Shown piece after piece: positions 47,194 to 55,150 of a DNA stretch of 57,513 nucleotides. The translations under genes and the position numbers were made by a program. Each line of letters begins with the position of its first letter. Positions within the stretch are counted from its first letter, which is position 1. Source of the DNA: an uncultured Methanobrevibacter sp. (lineage in GTDB: Archaea; Methanobacteriota; Methanobacteria; Methanobacteriales; Methanobacteriaceae); the NCBI RefSeq assembly GCF_902771435.1, contig NZ_CACXXB010000013.1, positions 1-57,513 of the forward strand, in the 5' to 3' direction. The notes below the pieces were generated by a model. It saw only the letters and a list, made by a program, of their open reading frames with translations. It was not told the origin of the DNA and made no database searches.

Positions 47194-48408
47194 ATGTCAG
47201 ATGATAAACCAATGAATGCCATGTATGGGCAAAAAGTAAAATTAAATTTAGATAAAATTAAAAATAGAAAGGAAAAACCTGTAGAAACTGTTGAAGAAGC
47301 TCCTGCAGAACCTATTGTTGAAAATGTTCCTGAAGAACCTGTTGTTGAAGAAGTTGTAGAAGAGCCTGTTGTTGAAGAGGTTGCTTCTGATGAGCCTGAA
47401 GAGGTTGTTGAGGAAGTAGTTGAAGAGCCTGTTGTTGAAGAGGTTGCTTCTGATGAGCCTGAAGAGGTTGTTGAGGAAGTAGTTGAAGAGCCTGTTGTTG
47501 AAGAGGTTGTTCCTGATGAGCCTGAAGAGGTTGTTGAGGAAGTTGTAGAAGAGCCTGTTGTTGAAGAGGTTGTTCCTGATGAGCCTGAAGAGGTTGTTGA
47601 GGAAGTTGTAGAAGAGCCTGTTGTTGAAAAAGCTCCTAAAAAACCAAAAGCTGAAGAAAAACCTGCTTCAAATGAAAAACCTAAAAAACAAAAATCTAAA
47701 TTAGATGATTTGAAAAAGAAACTAAAAGAAAAAGATGAAAAATTATCTAATCAATCAAGTGAACTTAATTATTTGACTAATAAGATTATTCCTAAGCTTA
47801 AAAAAGAAAACGCTGATTTAAATAATCTTAAAAATGAATTGACAAAAGCATTAGAAAAAACTACCAGAAAATACTTCGATCAATTGGATATTAATGCAGA
47901 TTTAAGTAACAAAATTGGTAAACTCGGTGCTGAAAGTGCTGTCAATAAAGTGAGAGCTGATAAATTAGAATCCGAAGTTGATACAATTAAAGAAGAACTT
48001 GAAGCTAAGATCGAGGATTACAAAGAAAAATTAGCTAATGTTAATGTTGATTCAATTGAAAAAGAAAACAAGAAGTTAACTAGCGAAATTGAAGACATTA
48101 AGGAAAAACTTTCTGATGCTAGAAAAGAGAATGTAGACCTTTCCACTGAAGTTGATAATTTAAGATCTGAACTCATTGACCTTGGTAACTATAAAGAAGA
48201 AGTTGAAAGCCAAATCAAAAAAGAAATCACTGGTTATAAAGAGGAAATTTCTTCACTCAGAACTCAGCTTAAACTTAAGGAAAGTAGCTACGACAAATTG
48301 TCTAATGAATCCAAAAAAGAGTCTTCTGATTTGCGCAATACCATCAGAAAACTTGAAGATGAATTAGAAAAACAATCCAATAAAGGATTATTCAATAGAT
48401 TAAGATGA
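47194..48408 (+). CDS. Acidic repeat / coiled-coil protein
   Basis: 404 residues from ATG 47194, which is four bases after GGTGAT; a GTG at 47152 would add a hydrophobic VELLIIIAILVILM leader and cannot be excluded. Residues about 30-150 are acidic, with four perfect-length 21-residue repeats (EEPVVEEVxxDEPEEVVEEVV). A Lys/Pro-rich hinge follows, then about 230 residues of heptad-rich coiled coil (KLDDLKKKLKEKDEKL to KLEDELEKQSNKG). It could be a structural or scaffold protein; I do not recognise it. Divergent from polC. Confidence 0.85.
   Translation: MSDDKPMNAMYGQKVKLNLDKIKNRKEKPVETVEEAPAEPIVENVPEEPVVEEVVEEPVVEEVASDEPEEVVEEVVEEPVVEEVASDEPEEVVEEVVEEPVVEEVVPDEPEEVVEEVVEEPVVEEVVPDEPEEVVEEVVEEPVVEKAPKKPKAEEKPASNEKPKKQKSKLDDLKKKLKEKDEKLSNQSSELNYLTNKIIPKLKKENADLNNLKNELTKALEKTTRKYFDQLDINADLSNKIGKLGAESAVNKVRADKLESEVDTIKEELEAKIEDYKEKLANVNVDSIEKENKKLTSEIEDIKEKLSDARKENVDLSTEVDNLRSELIDLGNYKEEVESQIKKEITGYKEEISSLRTQLKLKESSYDKLSNESKKESSDLRNTIRKLEDELEKQSNKGLFNRLR
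47359..47630 (+). repeat. 63-bp tandem repeat within the coding region
   Basis: Four units starting at 47359, 47422, 47485 and 47548, plus a partial fifth at 47611. The unit starts GAAGAGCCTGTTGTTGAAGA and encodes 21 residues. Units differ mainly at Ala-Ser versus Val-Pro (GCTTCT / GTTCCT) and AGTAGTT / AGTTGTA, so neighbouring copies are nearly identical and recent. Confidence 0.9.
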
Positions 48409-48420
48409 TTAATTTCATCT
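48403..48420 (+). terminator. Hairpin spanning the coiled-coil gene stop codon
   Basis: AGATGA (48403-48408, includes the TGA stop), loop TTAATT, TCATCT (48415-48420), followed by AATTTATTC and eight T. Confidence 0.55.
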
Positions 48421-48440
48421 AATTTATTCTTTTTTTTAAA

Positions 48441-48911
48441 ATGACACAAGATAACTATTTCATGACCGAAGCCATCAAGGAGGCTCAAAAATCTTTAGAT
48501 CAAGGCGGGATTCCAATTGGAGCAGTCCTTGTTAAGGATGGTGAAATTATATCCAGGGGTCATAATAGATTGATTCAAAATGATTCCGTTATTTTGCATG
48601 CTGAAATGGATGCAATCGAAAATGCGGGTCGTTTAAATTATGAAGATTACATTAAATGTACATTATACACCACTTTATCCCCATGCCCTATGTGTTCCGG
48701 AGCAGTAATACTGTATAATATACCGAAAGTTGTGATTGGAGAGAATACCACATTAATGGGAGCGGAAAACTTGCTTGAATGCAATGATGTTGAAGTCGTT
48801 GTTTTAAATGACATTAGGTGTAGAGACTTATTTTTGAAGTTCAAGTGTGATAACTGCGGAATATGGGATGAAGAGCTTGCTAAAGTTGGAAACACTACTG
48901 AGGTTAAATAA
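48441..48911 (+). CDS. Nucleoside/cytosine deaminase, FCY1-like
   Basis: 156-residue zinc deaminase. Zinc ligands and catalytic Glu are in LHAEMDAIENAGRL and SPCPMCSGAVILY. From memory, the whole stretch RGHNRLIQNDS, LYTTLSPCPMCSGAVILYNI, VVIGEN and CRDLFLKF with a late WDEELA follows fungal cytosine deaminase Fcy1 more closely than TadA. Probable role: cytosine to uracil in pyrimidine salvage; guanine or other base deaminase is the alternative. Overlaps the next gene by one base (TAATG). Confidence 0.85.
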   Translation: MTQDNYFMTEAIKEAQKSLDQGGIPIGAVLVKDGEIISRGHNRLIQNDSVILHAEMDAIENAGRLNYEDYIKCTLYTTLSPCPMCSGAVILYNIPKVVIGENTTLMGAENLLECNDVEVVVLNDIRCRDLFLKFKCDNCGIWDEELAKVGNTTEVK

Positions 48912-49297
48912 TGGAAATTATAGTGACTGATGAGAGGGATGAAAGATTCATTGAAATGTGCGCATCTTTTGGATGCGTAATTGATGAGCCTCATGTAGTT
49001 TTACTTTTAATAAATTTTGGTAAAACTGTGGGGTGCACTAGTTTTAAGGTATATGATGCAGATTCTGCTGAAATCACTACATTATTCTTGAATTCCTATG
49101 ACAATCGTGAAAAGATTGCATATAAATTGATAAGACAGCTTGAAAAAATAGCAATGGATTATGAGTTTAAAAGTGTTGTTGTTAGTTTTGAAAGCAGGGA
49201 AGATATCCTCATTGAGATATTCGAAAAATTGGATTATCAATTTGTTGAAGATGCAGATGAAATACTGCTCAAAAAAGAGTTCAAAAGTTTAATTTAA
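48911..49297 (+). CDS. GNAT-like acetyltransferase, putative
   Basis: 128 residues. The arrangement of strand CTSFKVYDADSAEITTLFLN, helix NREKIAYKLIRQLEKIAMDY, strand FKSVVVSFESR and helix IEIFEKLDYQFVED resembles a GNAT acetyltransferase core, but the acetyl-CoA loop (R/Q-x-x-G-x-G/A) is replaced by NREKIA, so cofactor binding is doubtful. Translationally coupled to the deaminase gene. Convergent with lysS. Confidence 0.6.
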   Translation: MEIIVTDERDERFIEMCASFGCVIDEPHVVLLLINFGKTVGCTSFKVYDADSAEITTLFLNSYDNREKIAYKLIRQLEKIAMDYEFKSVVVSFESREDILIEIFEKLDYQFVEDADEILLKKEFKSLI

Positions 49298-49311
49298 AAA
49301 AAGAAAAATTT

Positions 49312-49341
49312 AAAAGATTAAGCTTCCTGTCTTAATCTTTT
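49312..49341 (-). terminator. Hairpin in the 3' end of lysS
   Basis: AAAAGATTAAG (49312-49322), eight-base loop, CTTAATCTTTT (49331-49341): perfect 11-bp arms. The TAA stop (49318-49320) is in the stem. AAA and T-rich tracts follow on the minus strand. Confidence 0.65.
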
Positions 49342-50901
49342 TACAACAAAGTCTTTATCTAAGCTTAACAAGAATGATGCTGCTCTTGGGCCTTGTTTTT
49401 GACCGAGAATCATTTTGTAAATAGCTTGGAATCCTTTTTGTGGTTTTAATTCTTGAGCTTCCAGGATTTCATACATTGCATCGTGCAGTTCTGTTGCATC
49501 TGAAAACTCATTGTTTTCAATCAAATCAGCCAGGTCTCTTAAGAATTTGGTTTGCTCATCAGTTAAAGGTAATTTTGGAACTTTTTTGGTTTGCACTTGG
49601 AATTTTACAAATTTAGGTGCATAATTGTCCAACCAATATTTCACATTGTCGATCCTTTCCCTGTATTGTGCCATTTCAGTTTCATTCAAGTCACCAAATT
49701 CCTTGTCTTTGAAGCTTTTTGTCAGCTGGGAGTTTCTTTTGAGAATGTCAAAGATTTTCTCAAGGTCATCACCTGCAATCTGATAAGCATTGACCAGGAA
49801 TCTGAACGGAGGTCTGAAAGGTAAAGGTGCATCAGGAGTCATTTGGACTATTTCATAGATTTCCTTGAATTTCCTTTCTTCTTTTTCAGATGGAGCTTCC
49901 ACTTCATCATAGAATACTTTTTCTACTGTATCAAACTGATCAATAAAGTCTAGGAAAGGCATTTTTGGTGAGAAATCTTTAGCTTTCATAGGTTTTGATC
50001 TGAATAGGTAGTAGTGAAGACTTTCAGCAGGACCAATTTTCAGCCATTCTTCAGGTGCGAAGAATACTCCGTGGGATTTACTCATCGCTTCACCATCAAG
50101 GGTTATCCATTCGTATGGTACAGGATATGGTGCAGGGTAGTCAAATATTTTTTCGGATATTACGCTACTTACATCATATGATCCTCCACTTGCCGCATGG
50201 TCTTTACCGAATGGTTCGCATGTTGTTCCGAATATTTTCCATCTTGCAGCCCATTCCACTCTCCATGTGAGTTTACCGTTTCCGGTTTTGATGTCCATTT
50301 CACCATCGTGGCCACATTCACATCTGTATTTGATGATGTCGCCGTCATAGTCATAAGCATATGTGGTGTTTACCCTACCACATTTGTCACAGATTGGGTT
50401 GTAAGGAAGCCAGTCATCAGCCAAAGGCTCTCTTCTGTATTGGTTGAAGATTTCCTTGATCTCTTCAACATTTTCAAGTGCAGTTCTTATATAATCGTTA
50501 TATACTCCGGATTTATACATTTCAAAACCGGATTTTGCTTCCATTTCAATTCCGTAGTCGTCCATCACACTGAGTAAAGGTTTTTCAAAGTGCTCTACAA
50601 AGTTGGCGCAGCAACCGTCAGGACATGGAATTGTGGAATATGGCATTCCTAAGTATTTATCGTAATCTTCAGGTAAAGGATATGGAACTTTTCTGAGTGG
50701 GTCGTGGTCATCTGCAATCCATATTGTTTTAGCTTTTTTTCCTTTTTCTCTTAATTTCTTTCCAATTCCGTTAGCTATAAATATGTCGCAGGAGTTTCCA
50801 ATATGTATTGAACCTGAAATGGAGGTTCCACTCGCAATGACATGTTCTTCTACATCCATTTTACTTAATTCATCAGCTATATTTTCAATCCAATGTGTCA
50901 T
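49318..50901 (-). CDS. lysS: Lysyl-tRNA synthetase, class I
   Basis: 527-residue class I enzyme, the archaeal form. HIGH motif in [11 protein letters not shown] and KMSKS motif in [10 protein letters not shown]. Two CxxC zinc sites (CDKCG, CECGH) and [14 protein letters not shown] are also visible. Ends with an anticodon-binding helical domain. Stands alone, convergent with the GNAT-like gene. Confidence 0.97.
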   Translation of the reverse strand: MTHWIENIADELSKMDVEEHVIASGTSISGSIHIGNSCDIFIANGIGKKLREKGKKAKTIWIADDHDPLRKVPYPLPEDYDKYLGMPYSTIPCPDGCCANFVEHFEKPLLSVMDDYGIEMEAKSGFEMYKSGVYNDYIRTALENVEEIKEIFNQYRREPLADDWLPYNPICDKCGRVNTTYAYDYDGDIIKYRCECGHDGEMDIKTGNGKLTWRVEWAARWKIFGTTCEPFGKDHAASGGSYDVSSVISEKIFDYPAPYPVPYEWITLDGEAMSKSHGVFFAPEEWLKIGPAESLHYYLFRSKPMKAKDFSPKMPFLDFIDQFDTVEKVFYDEVEAPSEKEERKFKEIYEIVQMTPDAPLPFRPPFRFLVNAYQIAGDDLEKIFDILKRNSQLTKSFKDKEFGDLNETEMAQYRERIDNVKYWLDNYAPKFVKFQVQTKKVPKLPLTDEQTKFLRDLADLIENNEFSDATELHDAMYEILEAQELKPQKGFQAIYKMILGQKQGPRAASFLLSLDKDFVVKRLRQEA

Positions 50902-51084
50902 CTATTCTCACCGTTAATAATAAAAAAATTATCATAAAATAAGTATATCTATATTTTTGTTATTATAATATAAAAAGATTAGTTTGTTAAAATTTCAACA
51001 TTAACGACAAATGTTGGGTATTTTCAGTTTATATGAAACAAAATTAAATAAGGAGTAATAAAAGTAATTAAATAAAAAAAGAAG

Positions 51085-51110
51085 TTAAATAGATAAGAAT
51101 ATCTATTTAA
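51085..51110 (-). terminator. Hairpin spanning the thiC stop codon
   Basis: TTAAATAGATA (51085-51095), loop AGAA, TATCTATTTAA (51100-51110): perfect 11-bp arms. The TAG stop (51103-51105) is in the stem. On the minus strand CTTC and a seven-T tract follow. Confidence 0.7.
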
Positions 51111-51672
51111 TTAGGTCAGAATCGGATTGATCCAACCATTCGTTAACGATTTTTACTGCACAGTAGTTACCGCACATTGTACAGGTATCTTCTTCTTCAG
51201 GAGGTCTTTGGTCTCTTTTTGCACGTGCAGCTTCAGGGAACATTGCACAAGCATATTGTGCTTCCCAATCGAGGTTTTTACGGGCTTCTGCCATTGCAAG
51301 GTCTTGTGAACCGTCGATTTGGCCACTTGCAAGGTCTCCAGCATAAGCTCCGATTTTGGTTGCAATAACTCCTTCTCTTACGTCATCTGGGTTAGGTAAA
51401 GCCAAGTGTTCTGCAGGGGTTACGTAACAGATGAAGTCTGCTCCGGCTTTTGCAGAGGATGCTGCACCGATTGCAGATACGATGTGGTCGTAACCTGGTG
51501 CCACGTCACATACAATAGGTCCTAACATGTAGAAAGGAGCGTTGGAACACATTTTCTTTTGAATCATTACGTTTGTTGGAATTTCATTGATTGGGATGTG
51601 TCCTGGTCCTTCAATCATACATTGTACTCCAGCTTCACGGGACCTGTCGATTAATTCTCCTAAAATAATCAA
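51103..51672 (-). pseudogene. thiC: Phosphomethylpyrimidine synthase ThiC, C-terminal fragment
   Basis: 189 residues matching the end of Thi[67 protein letters not shown], and the C-terminal 4Fe-4S motif CTMCGNYC. The apparent start is only an internal TTG (51672). It overlaps the N-terminal fragment by four bases in another frame. About 45 residues that ThiC proteins have just before [10 protein letters not shown] are missing, so this is one gene broken by a deletion. Confidence 0.85.
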
Positions 51673-52280
51673 TTCTTGTATTTGAGCCCTGTCTCAACAA
51701 TCCATCCGGACATGAATGATCCTCCACGGGAAACGAGTCCGGTTACACGACCTTGTCTTTTGAGTCTGGTTAAGGTTTCGATGTTGATACTACTGTGGAC
51801 AGCCATAAAGTCAATACCATCTTTTGCTTGTTTTTCAATGGTGTTGAACAGGTCGTCTTCAGTCATGTAGACTACAGATCCGTCTCTTCTGATACTTTCA
51901 ATAGCAGCCTGATAGACTGGCACTGAACCCACTGGCAATGGGGACATGTCCAAGACTCTGTTTCTTATTACGTCCAGGTCTCCACCTATACTCAATTCCA
52001 TTAAGCAGTCTGCACCATTGTCAATTGCAATTTGTGCTTTTAAGACTTCTTCATCAAAGTTAACGATATCTGTTGAAGTACCAACGGTTGCATTTACTTT
52101 GGTTCTTAATCCTGCACCAATACCTGATGCTTCGATATCTCTATTAACGTTACTTGGTATTACTATAGTACCTTGGGCTACTGATTTTAAAATGAAATCT
52201 TCTGAAACACCTTCAATTTCTGCAACGTGTTTCATTTCATCAGTTAAAATGCCTTTTTTTGCATCACTAATTTGTGTCAT
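51669..52280 (-). pseudogene. thiC: Phosphomethylpyrimidine synthase ThiC, N-terminal fragment
   Basis: 203 residues with the start of ThiC (thiamin pyrimidine synthesis from AIR, radical SAM): [78 protein letters not shown], then KYKN and a stop. A strong AAGGAGG lies upstream of the ATG. The conserved segment after ETGL (with the LSLGDGLRPG-like motif) is deleted, which would inactivate the enzyme unless the break is a sequencing or assembly error. No TPP riboswitch is visible upstream. Confidence 0.85.
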
Positions 52281-52518
52281 TATTTTCCTCCTTGATTATA
52301 GATTAAACAGTCAAATTTATTTTATTATATTTTCATCAATGATTGATAATGTGTTATATTTATTTAATAGTATTTAAATTAATTGGATTATTGTTAATTC
52401 AAACTTTATTGATATATGTAAATTTTTTTTTAAAAAACAGTAATTCTTCAGTTAGTACAACTGAATTAAAGCCTTATTGATATAAATAAAGTTTACTTTA
52501 AAAAAAATAAAAAAAGAA

Positions 52519-52538
52519 AAGAATTTAGTAAAATTCTT
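52519..52538 (-). terminator. Hairpin spanning the PfkB kinase stop codon
   Basis: AAGAATTT (52519-52526), loop AGTA, AAATTCTT (52531-52538). The TAA stop (52525-52527) is in the stem and loop. Long T-tracts follow directly on the minus strand. Confidence 0.6.
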
Positions 52539-53439
52539 GCATTCTTTCAAAAGCATCATCAAAAGTTGGCATATTGGTTTGACAGCCTTGATGTTCAATA
52601 ATGAATGATGATACTGCTGATGCGAATTTTGCTGATTCTTCTAATGATTCTCCGTTAAGGAATCTTGATAAGAATCCTGCCCTGTAGGAATCTCCTGCTC
52701 CTGTTGGGTCAACAGCTTCTCTTTTGATTGCATCAATTTTGATCTTTTCTTCATTTGAATAAATTTCGCTGCCCTGCGCTCCGCATGTCTTAACAATTAT
52801 TTTTGGTCCCAATTCTCTAAGGCCTGCTAAATCAACTTCCAGAGCATTCAGAATTCTTTCTATTTCGTGATGATTTCCAAACAGTATGGTGGTGTTTTGT
52901 ATCACGTCACATAATTTTTTGGTATCATACATTCCGAGGTCTTGGCCTGGGTCAAATGAAACGAGCAAGTCTTCTTCTTTTGCTTCAAGGGAACATTTCC
53001 AGTTAAAATTAGGGTCACCGGTTGCAAGGTGCACTGCTTCAGTATTTTTAATTGCTGAGGTAGGCACTTTACTGTCAGCGAATTCACGTGCAGCTCCCCA
53101 GTAGAAGTAACTGATCTGGTCATCGTTGTCGTCTGTAAGGACAAATGCGGTAGGGGTAGCTTCACCAGGAACATAAATTAATGAATCAGTGTCAATACCT
53201 AAGTTTTGCATATGTTCGTAGTATTCGGTTTTTTTGAAATCTCCAGCAACAGCTGAAACCAATGAGGTTTTCAATCCTAATTTCGCACCAACACACGCAA
53301 CGTTAGCGGCTGCTCCGCCATTGAATGTTTTCATATTGGTTATTGGTGCTGAGAAGTTTGCTTTTGGAAATTCAGGCACTCTAATAATGTAATCATGAGC
53401 AGAGTGACCAATAGCTAGTAAATCTCTGTTTTTTGCCAT
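52525..53439 (-). CDS. PfkB-family carbohydrate/nucleoside kinase
   Basis: 304-residue ribokinase-fold kinase. N-terminal motif TFNGGAAANVACVGAKLGLK, and the C-terminal catalytic motif DPTGAGDSYRAGFLSRFLNG with the base aspartate. It is most like the archaeal nucleoside kinase group (MJ0406-type) by layout, but substrate is not certain from sequence. It stands alone between thiC and the ModE-like gene. A 10-bp direct repeat lies upstream (53518-53537). Confidence 0.88.
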   Translation of the reverse strand: MAKNRDLLAIGHSAHDYIIRVPEFPKANFSAPITNMKTFNGGAAANVACVGAKLGLKTSLVSAVAGDFKKTEYYEHMQNLGIDTDSLIYVPGEATPTAFVLTDDNDDQISYFYWGAAREFADSKVPTSAIKNTEAVHLATGDPNFNWKCSLEAKEEDLLVSFDPGQDLGMYDTKKLCDVIQNTTILFGNHHEIERILNALEVDLAGLRELGPKIIVKTCGAQGSEIYSNEEKIKIDAIKREAVDPTGAGDSYRAGFLSRFLNGESLEESAKFASAVSSFIIEHQGCQTNMPTFDDAFERMQEFY

Positions 53440-53517
53440 AATATCGCCTTTTTATATTTCAATTTAATATTGGATTTTATTGTTATTTAATGTTTTGAAA
53501 ATCATAACCGTGAAAAA

Positions 53518-53537
53518 TCACAGTCACGCACAGTCAC
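53518..53537. repeat. 10-bp tandem direct repeat upstream of the PfkB kinase gene
   Basis: TCACAGTCAC (53518-53527) followed directly by GCACAGTCAC (53528-53537). The spacing is one helical turn, which would place two identical half-sites on the same DNA face. Confidence 0.4.
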
Positions 53538-53586
53538 ATAAATGTATAATTAATTTATATTTTTATTAAAGGTTTTCTTTTTGCCG

Positions 53587-53605
53587 AGAGCATTTGATGA
53601 GTATT
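53587..53605. repeat. 19-bp element shared with 43688-43706 (copy B)
   Basis: Identical AGAGCATTTGATGAGTATT; the copy overlaps the TAA stop (53604-53606) of the ModE-like gene. Confidence 0.6.
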
Positions 53606-54473
53606 ATTGTATAGGTGCAAATCCCTGATTTTTTATTTCCTTTTGACCCTCATTCAGCAGATATTCAATGAATTCATCTACTTCTCTTTTATCTTCGCTT
53701 ACCTTAATCAAACTTATTACGTGACGGGTATCGAACTTTAACAGTTCATTTCCTTTAAAATAACTGGCATTTAAAAAACAGTGTAAATTTTCAGAGTTTT
53801 TCACTAGTTTGAAAGCGTCGAACTGTGAATTCACTTTATGGGTGATGTTATAATCAATATCGTAATGTTTTAATGTATTCCAGGCAAGCCTTTGGGCAGA
53901 ACCTGTCACATTTACAAAATTAAGGCCATTCAAATCATTTATGCTTTTAACTTCCTTGCAATTCGGGCTTGAAATTAAAACAAGATAGTCATAGGCTATC
54001 GGCGTAAAGTCAATATCCCTTTCATAGGCAATCAGCGGATCGTCCAATGTCAATATATCTACAGCTCCTCTTTTGGCAAGTTCAAATGCATCTCTGTCGC
54101 TGCTGCTGTAAATATTTGTATTGAATGGTGGTCTGATGGTTTCCAGAAGTCCTGAACTGATATGTCCTCCAACAATGTTTATGTTCGGGGTTTTTTCTAT
54201 TCTTATTTGATATTTTTGAAATTCTTCAAGCAATTCCAGTCCGTTTCGAGTCAGTATTGTTCCGTTGCCTACCTTTTCAGTAATTTTGCATCCCAATTTT
54301 TCCTCAGCTTTTAGCAGTCTTCTATTAAAAACAGTATGTGATATATTCAATTCTTTAGCTGACTGTCTCTGGGATTTTGTTCGGGAGAGGGATTCTAAAC
54401 TTTGATATAATTTATAGTCATAAATTGTACCATCTATGTCTAAGCTAATCAGACCTTTGCTTTCTAAGTTCAT
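53604..54473 (-). CDS. ModE-like regulator: N-terminal HTH plus PBP-type ligand domain
   Basis: 289 residues. Residues about 20-90 match the ModE/LysR winged helix (YQSLESLSRTKSQRQSAKEL, then NISHTVFNRRLLKAEEKLG, GTILTRNGLELLEEF). The rest (about 95-285) is a periplasmic-binding-protein-like fold (NIVGGHISSGLLETI, DRDAFELAKRGAVDILTLDD, NGLNFVNVTGSAQRLAW). In methanogens this architecture is linked to molybdate/tungstate or formate gene control. Its position beside fdhD and fdhCA fits that role, but the ligand is inferred. Divergent from hxlB with 66 bases between the two starts. Confidence 0.8.
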   Translation of the reverse strand: MNLESKGLISLDIDGTIYDYKLYQSLESLSRTKSQRQSAKELNISHTVFNRRLLKAEEKLGCKITEKVGNGTILTRNGLELLEEFQKYQIRIEKTPNINIVGGHISSGLLETIRPPFNTNIYSSSDRDAFELAKRGAVDILTLDDPLIAYERDIDFTPIAYDYLVLISSPNCKEVKSINDLNGLNFVNVTGSAQRLAWNTLKHYDIDYNITHKVNSQFDAFKLVKNSENLHCFLNASYFKGNELLKFDTRHVISLIKVSEDKREVDEFIEYLLNEGQKEIKNQGFAPIQ

Positions 54474-54539
54474 TAATTATATATAATTATTTAATCATAA
54501 TTATAATTATATTGTTTAACTATTCTGGGATTGGATAAA

Positions 54540-55130
54540 ATGGATATAATGAAAGATTCAATTAATGCTATATTGAAAAATATTGAAAATGCTGTTGATT
54601 ATTTAGATGAAGATATTATTGAAGATTTTGAAAATGAAATATTGAAGGCCGAAAATATTTTCGTAACCGGTGCGGGAAGGTCAGGTCTTGCAGGCAAAGC
54701 ATTTGCAATGAGATTGATGCATTTGGGATTAAGCGCTTATGTTGTTGGTGAAACCATCTCTCCAGCTATTCATAAAAACGATTGCATAATTGCCATTTCC
54801 GGTTCTGGAGAAACCAATACCATAGTTTCTGCTGCAAGAATTGCTAAAGACAGGGGTTCTAGAGTATTGGCCGTAACTTCTTATCCTGAATCCACTCTTG
54901 GGCAGCTGACTGACAGTTATCTTCTTGTCAAAGGTAGAACCAAACAGGAAGTTGATGACGAGAACTATATGAAACGTCAGATTCACGGTAATTACACTTC
55001 ATTGACTCCGCTGGGTACTGCATTTGAGTTAACCACTTTGGTATTTTTGGATGCTATCGTATCAGAATTGATGGATAAGATGCAACAGACAGAAAACGAC
55101 TTAAGAAATAGGCATGCGGTTTTAGAGTAA
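54540..55130 (+). CDS. hxlB: 6-phospho-3-hexuloisomerase
   Basis: 196-residue SIS-domain isomerase (fructose 6-phosphate and hexulose 6-phosphate) of the ribulose monophosphate pathway, used by archaea to make pentoses. Motifs: FVTGAGRSGLAGKAFAMRLM, AISGSGETNTIVSAA, SYPESTLGQL and LTPLGTAFELTTLVFLDA. The hexulose phosphate synthase partner is not in the window. ATG 54540 is chosen over TTG 54531. Convergent with fdhD; a shared hairpin spans both stops. Confidence 0.94.
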   Translation: MDIMKDSINAILKNIENAVDYLDEDIIEDFENEILKAENIFVTGAGRSGLAGKAFAMRLMHLGLSAYVVGETISPAIHKNDCIIAISGSGETNTIVSAARIAKDRGSRVLAVTSYPESTLGQLTDSYLLVKGRTKQEVDDENYMKRQIHGNYTSLTPLGTAFELTTLVFLDAIVSELMDKMQQTENDLRNRHAVLE

Positions 55131-55150
55131 TTTAGTCAAAAATTACTCTA
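55123..55150. terminator. Bidirectional hairpin covering both hxlB and fdhD stop codons
   Basis: TAGAGTAATTT (55123-55133), six bases, AAATTACTCTA (55140-55150): perfect 11-bp arms. The hxlB TAA (55128-55130) and the fdhD TAA (55132-55134) both fall in the same arm. TTTTG follows on the plus strand. Confidence 0.7.

Noticed and set aside
47359..47630. CRISPR-like array
   Set aside because: The 63-bp repeats are contiguous with no unique spacers, and are in frame within a coding region.
52281..52524. TPP riboswitch upstream of thiC
   Set aside because: No CTGAGA-type core or matching stems were seen; only a ribosome binding site, T-tracts and a small TTCAGTT/AACTGAA hairpin.
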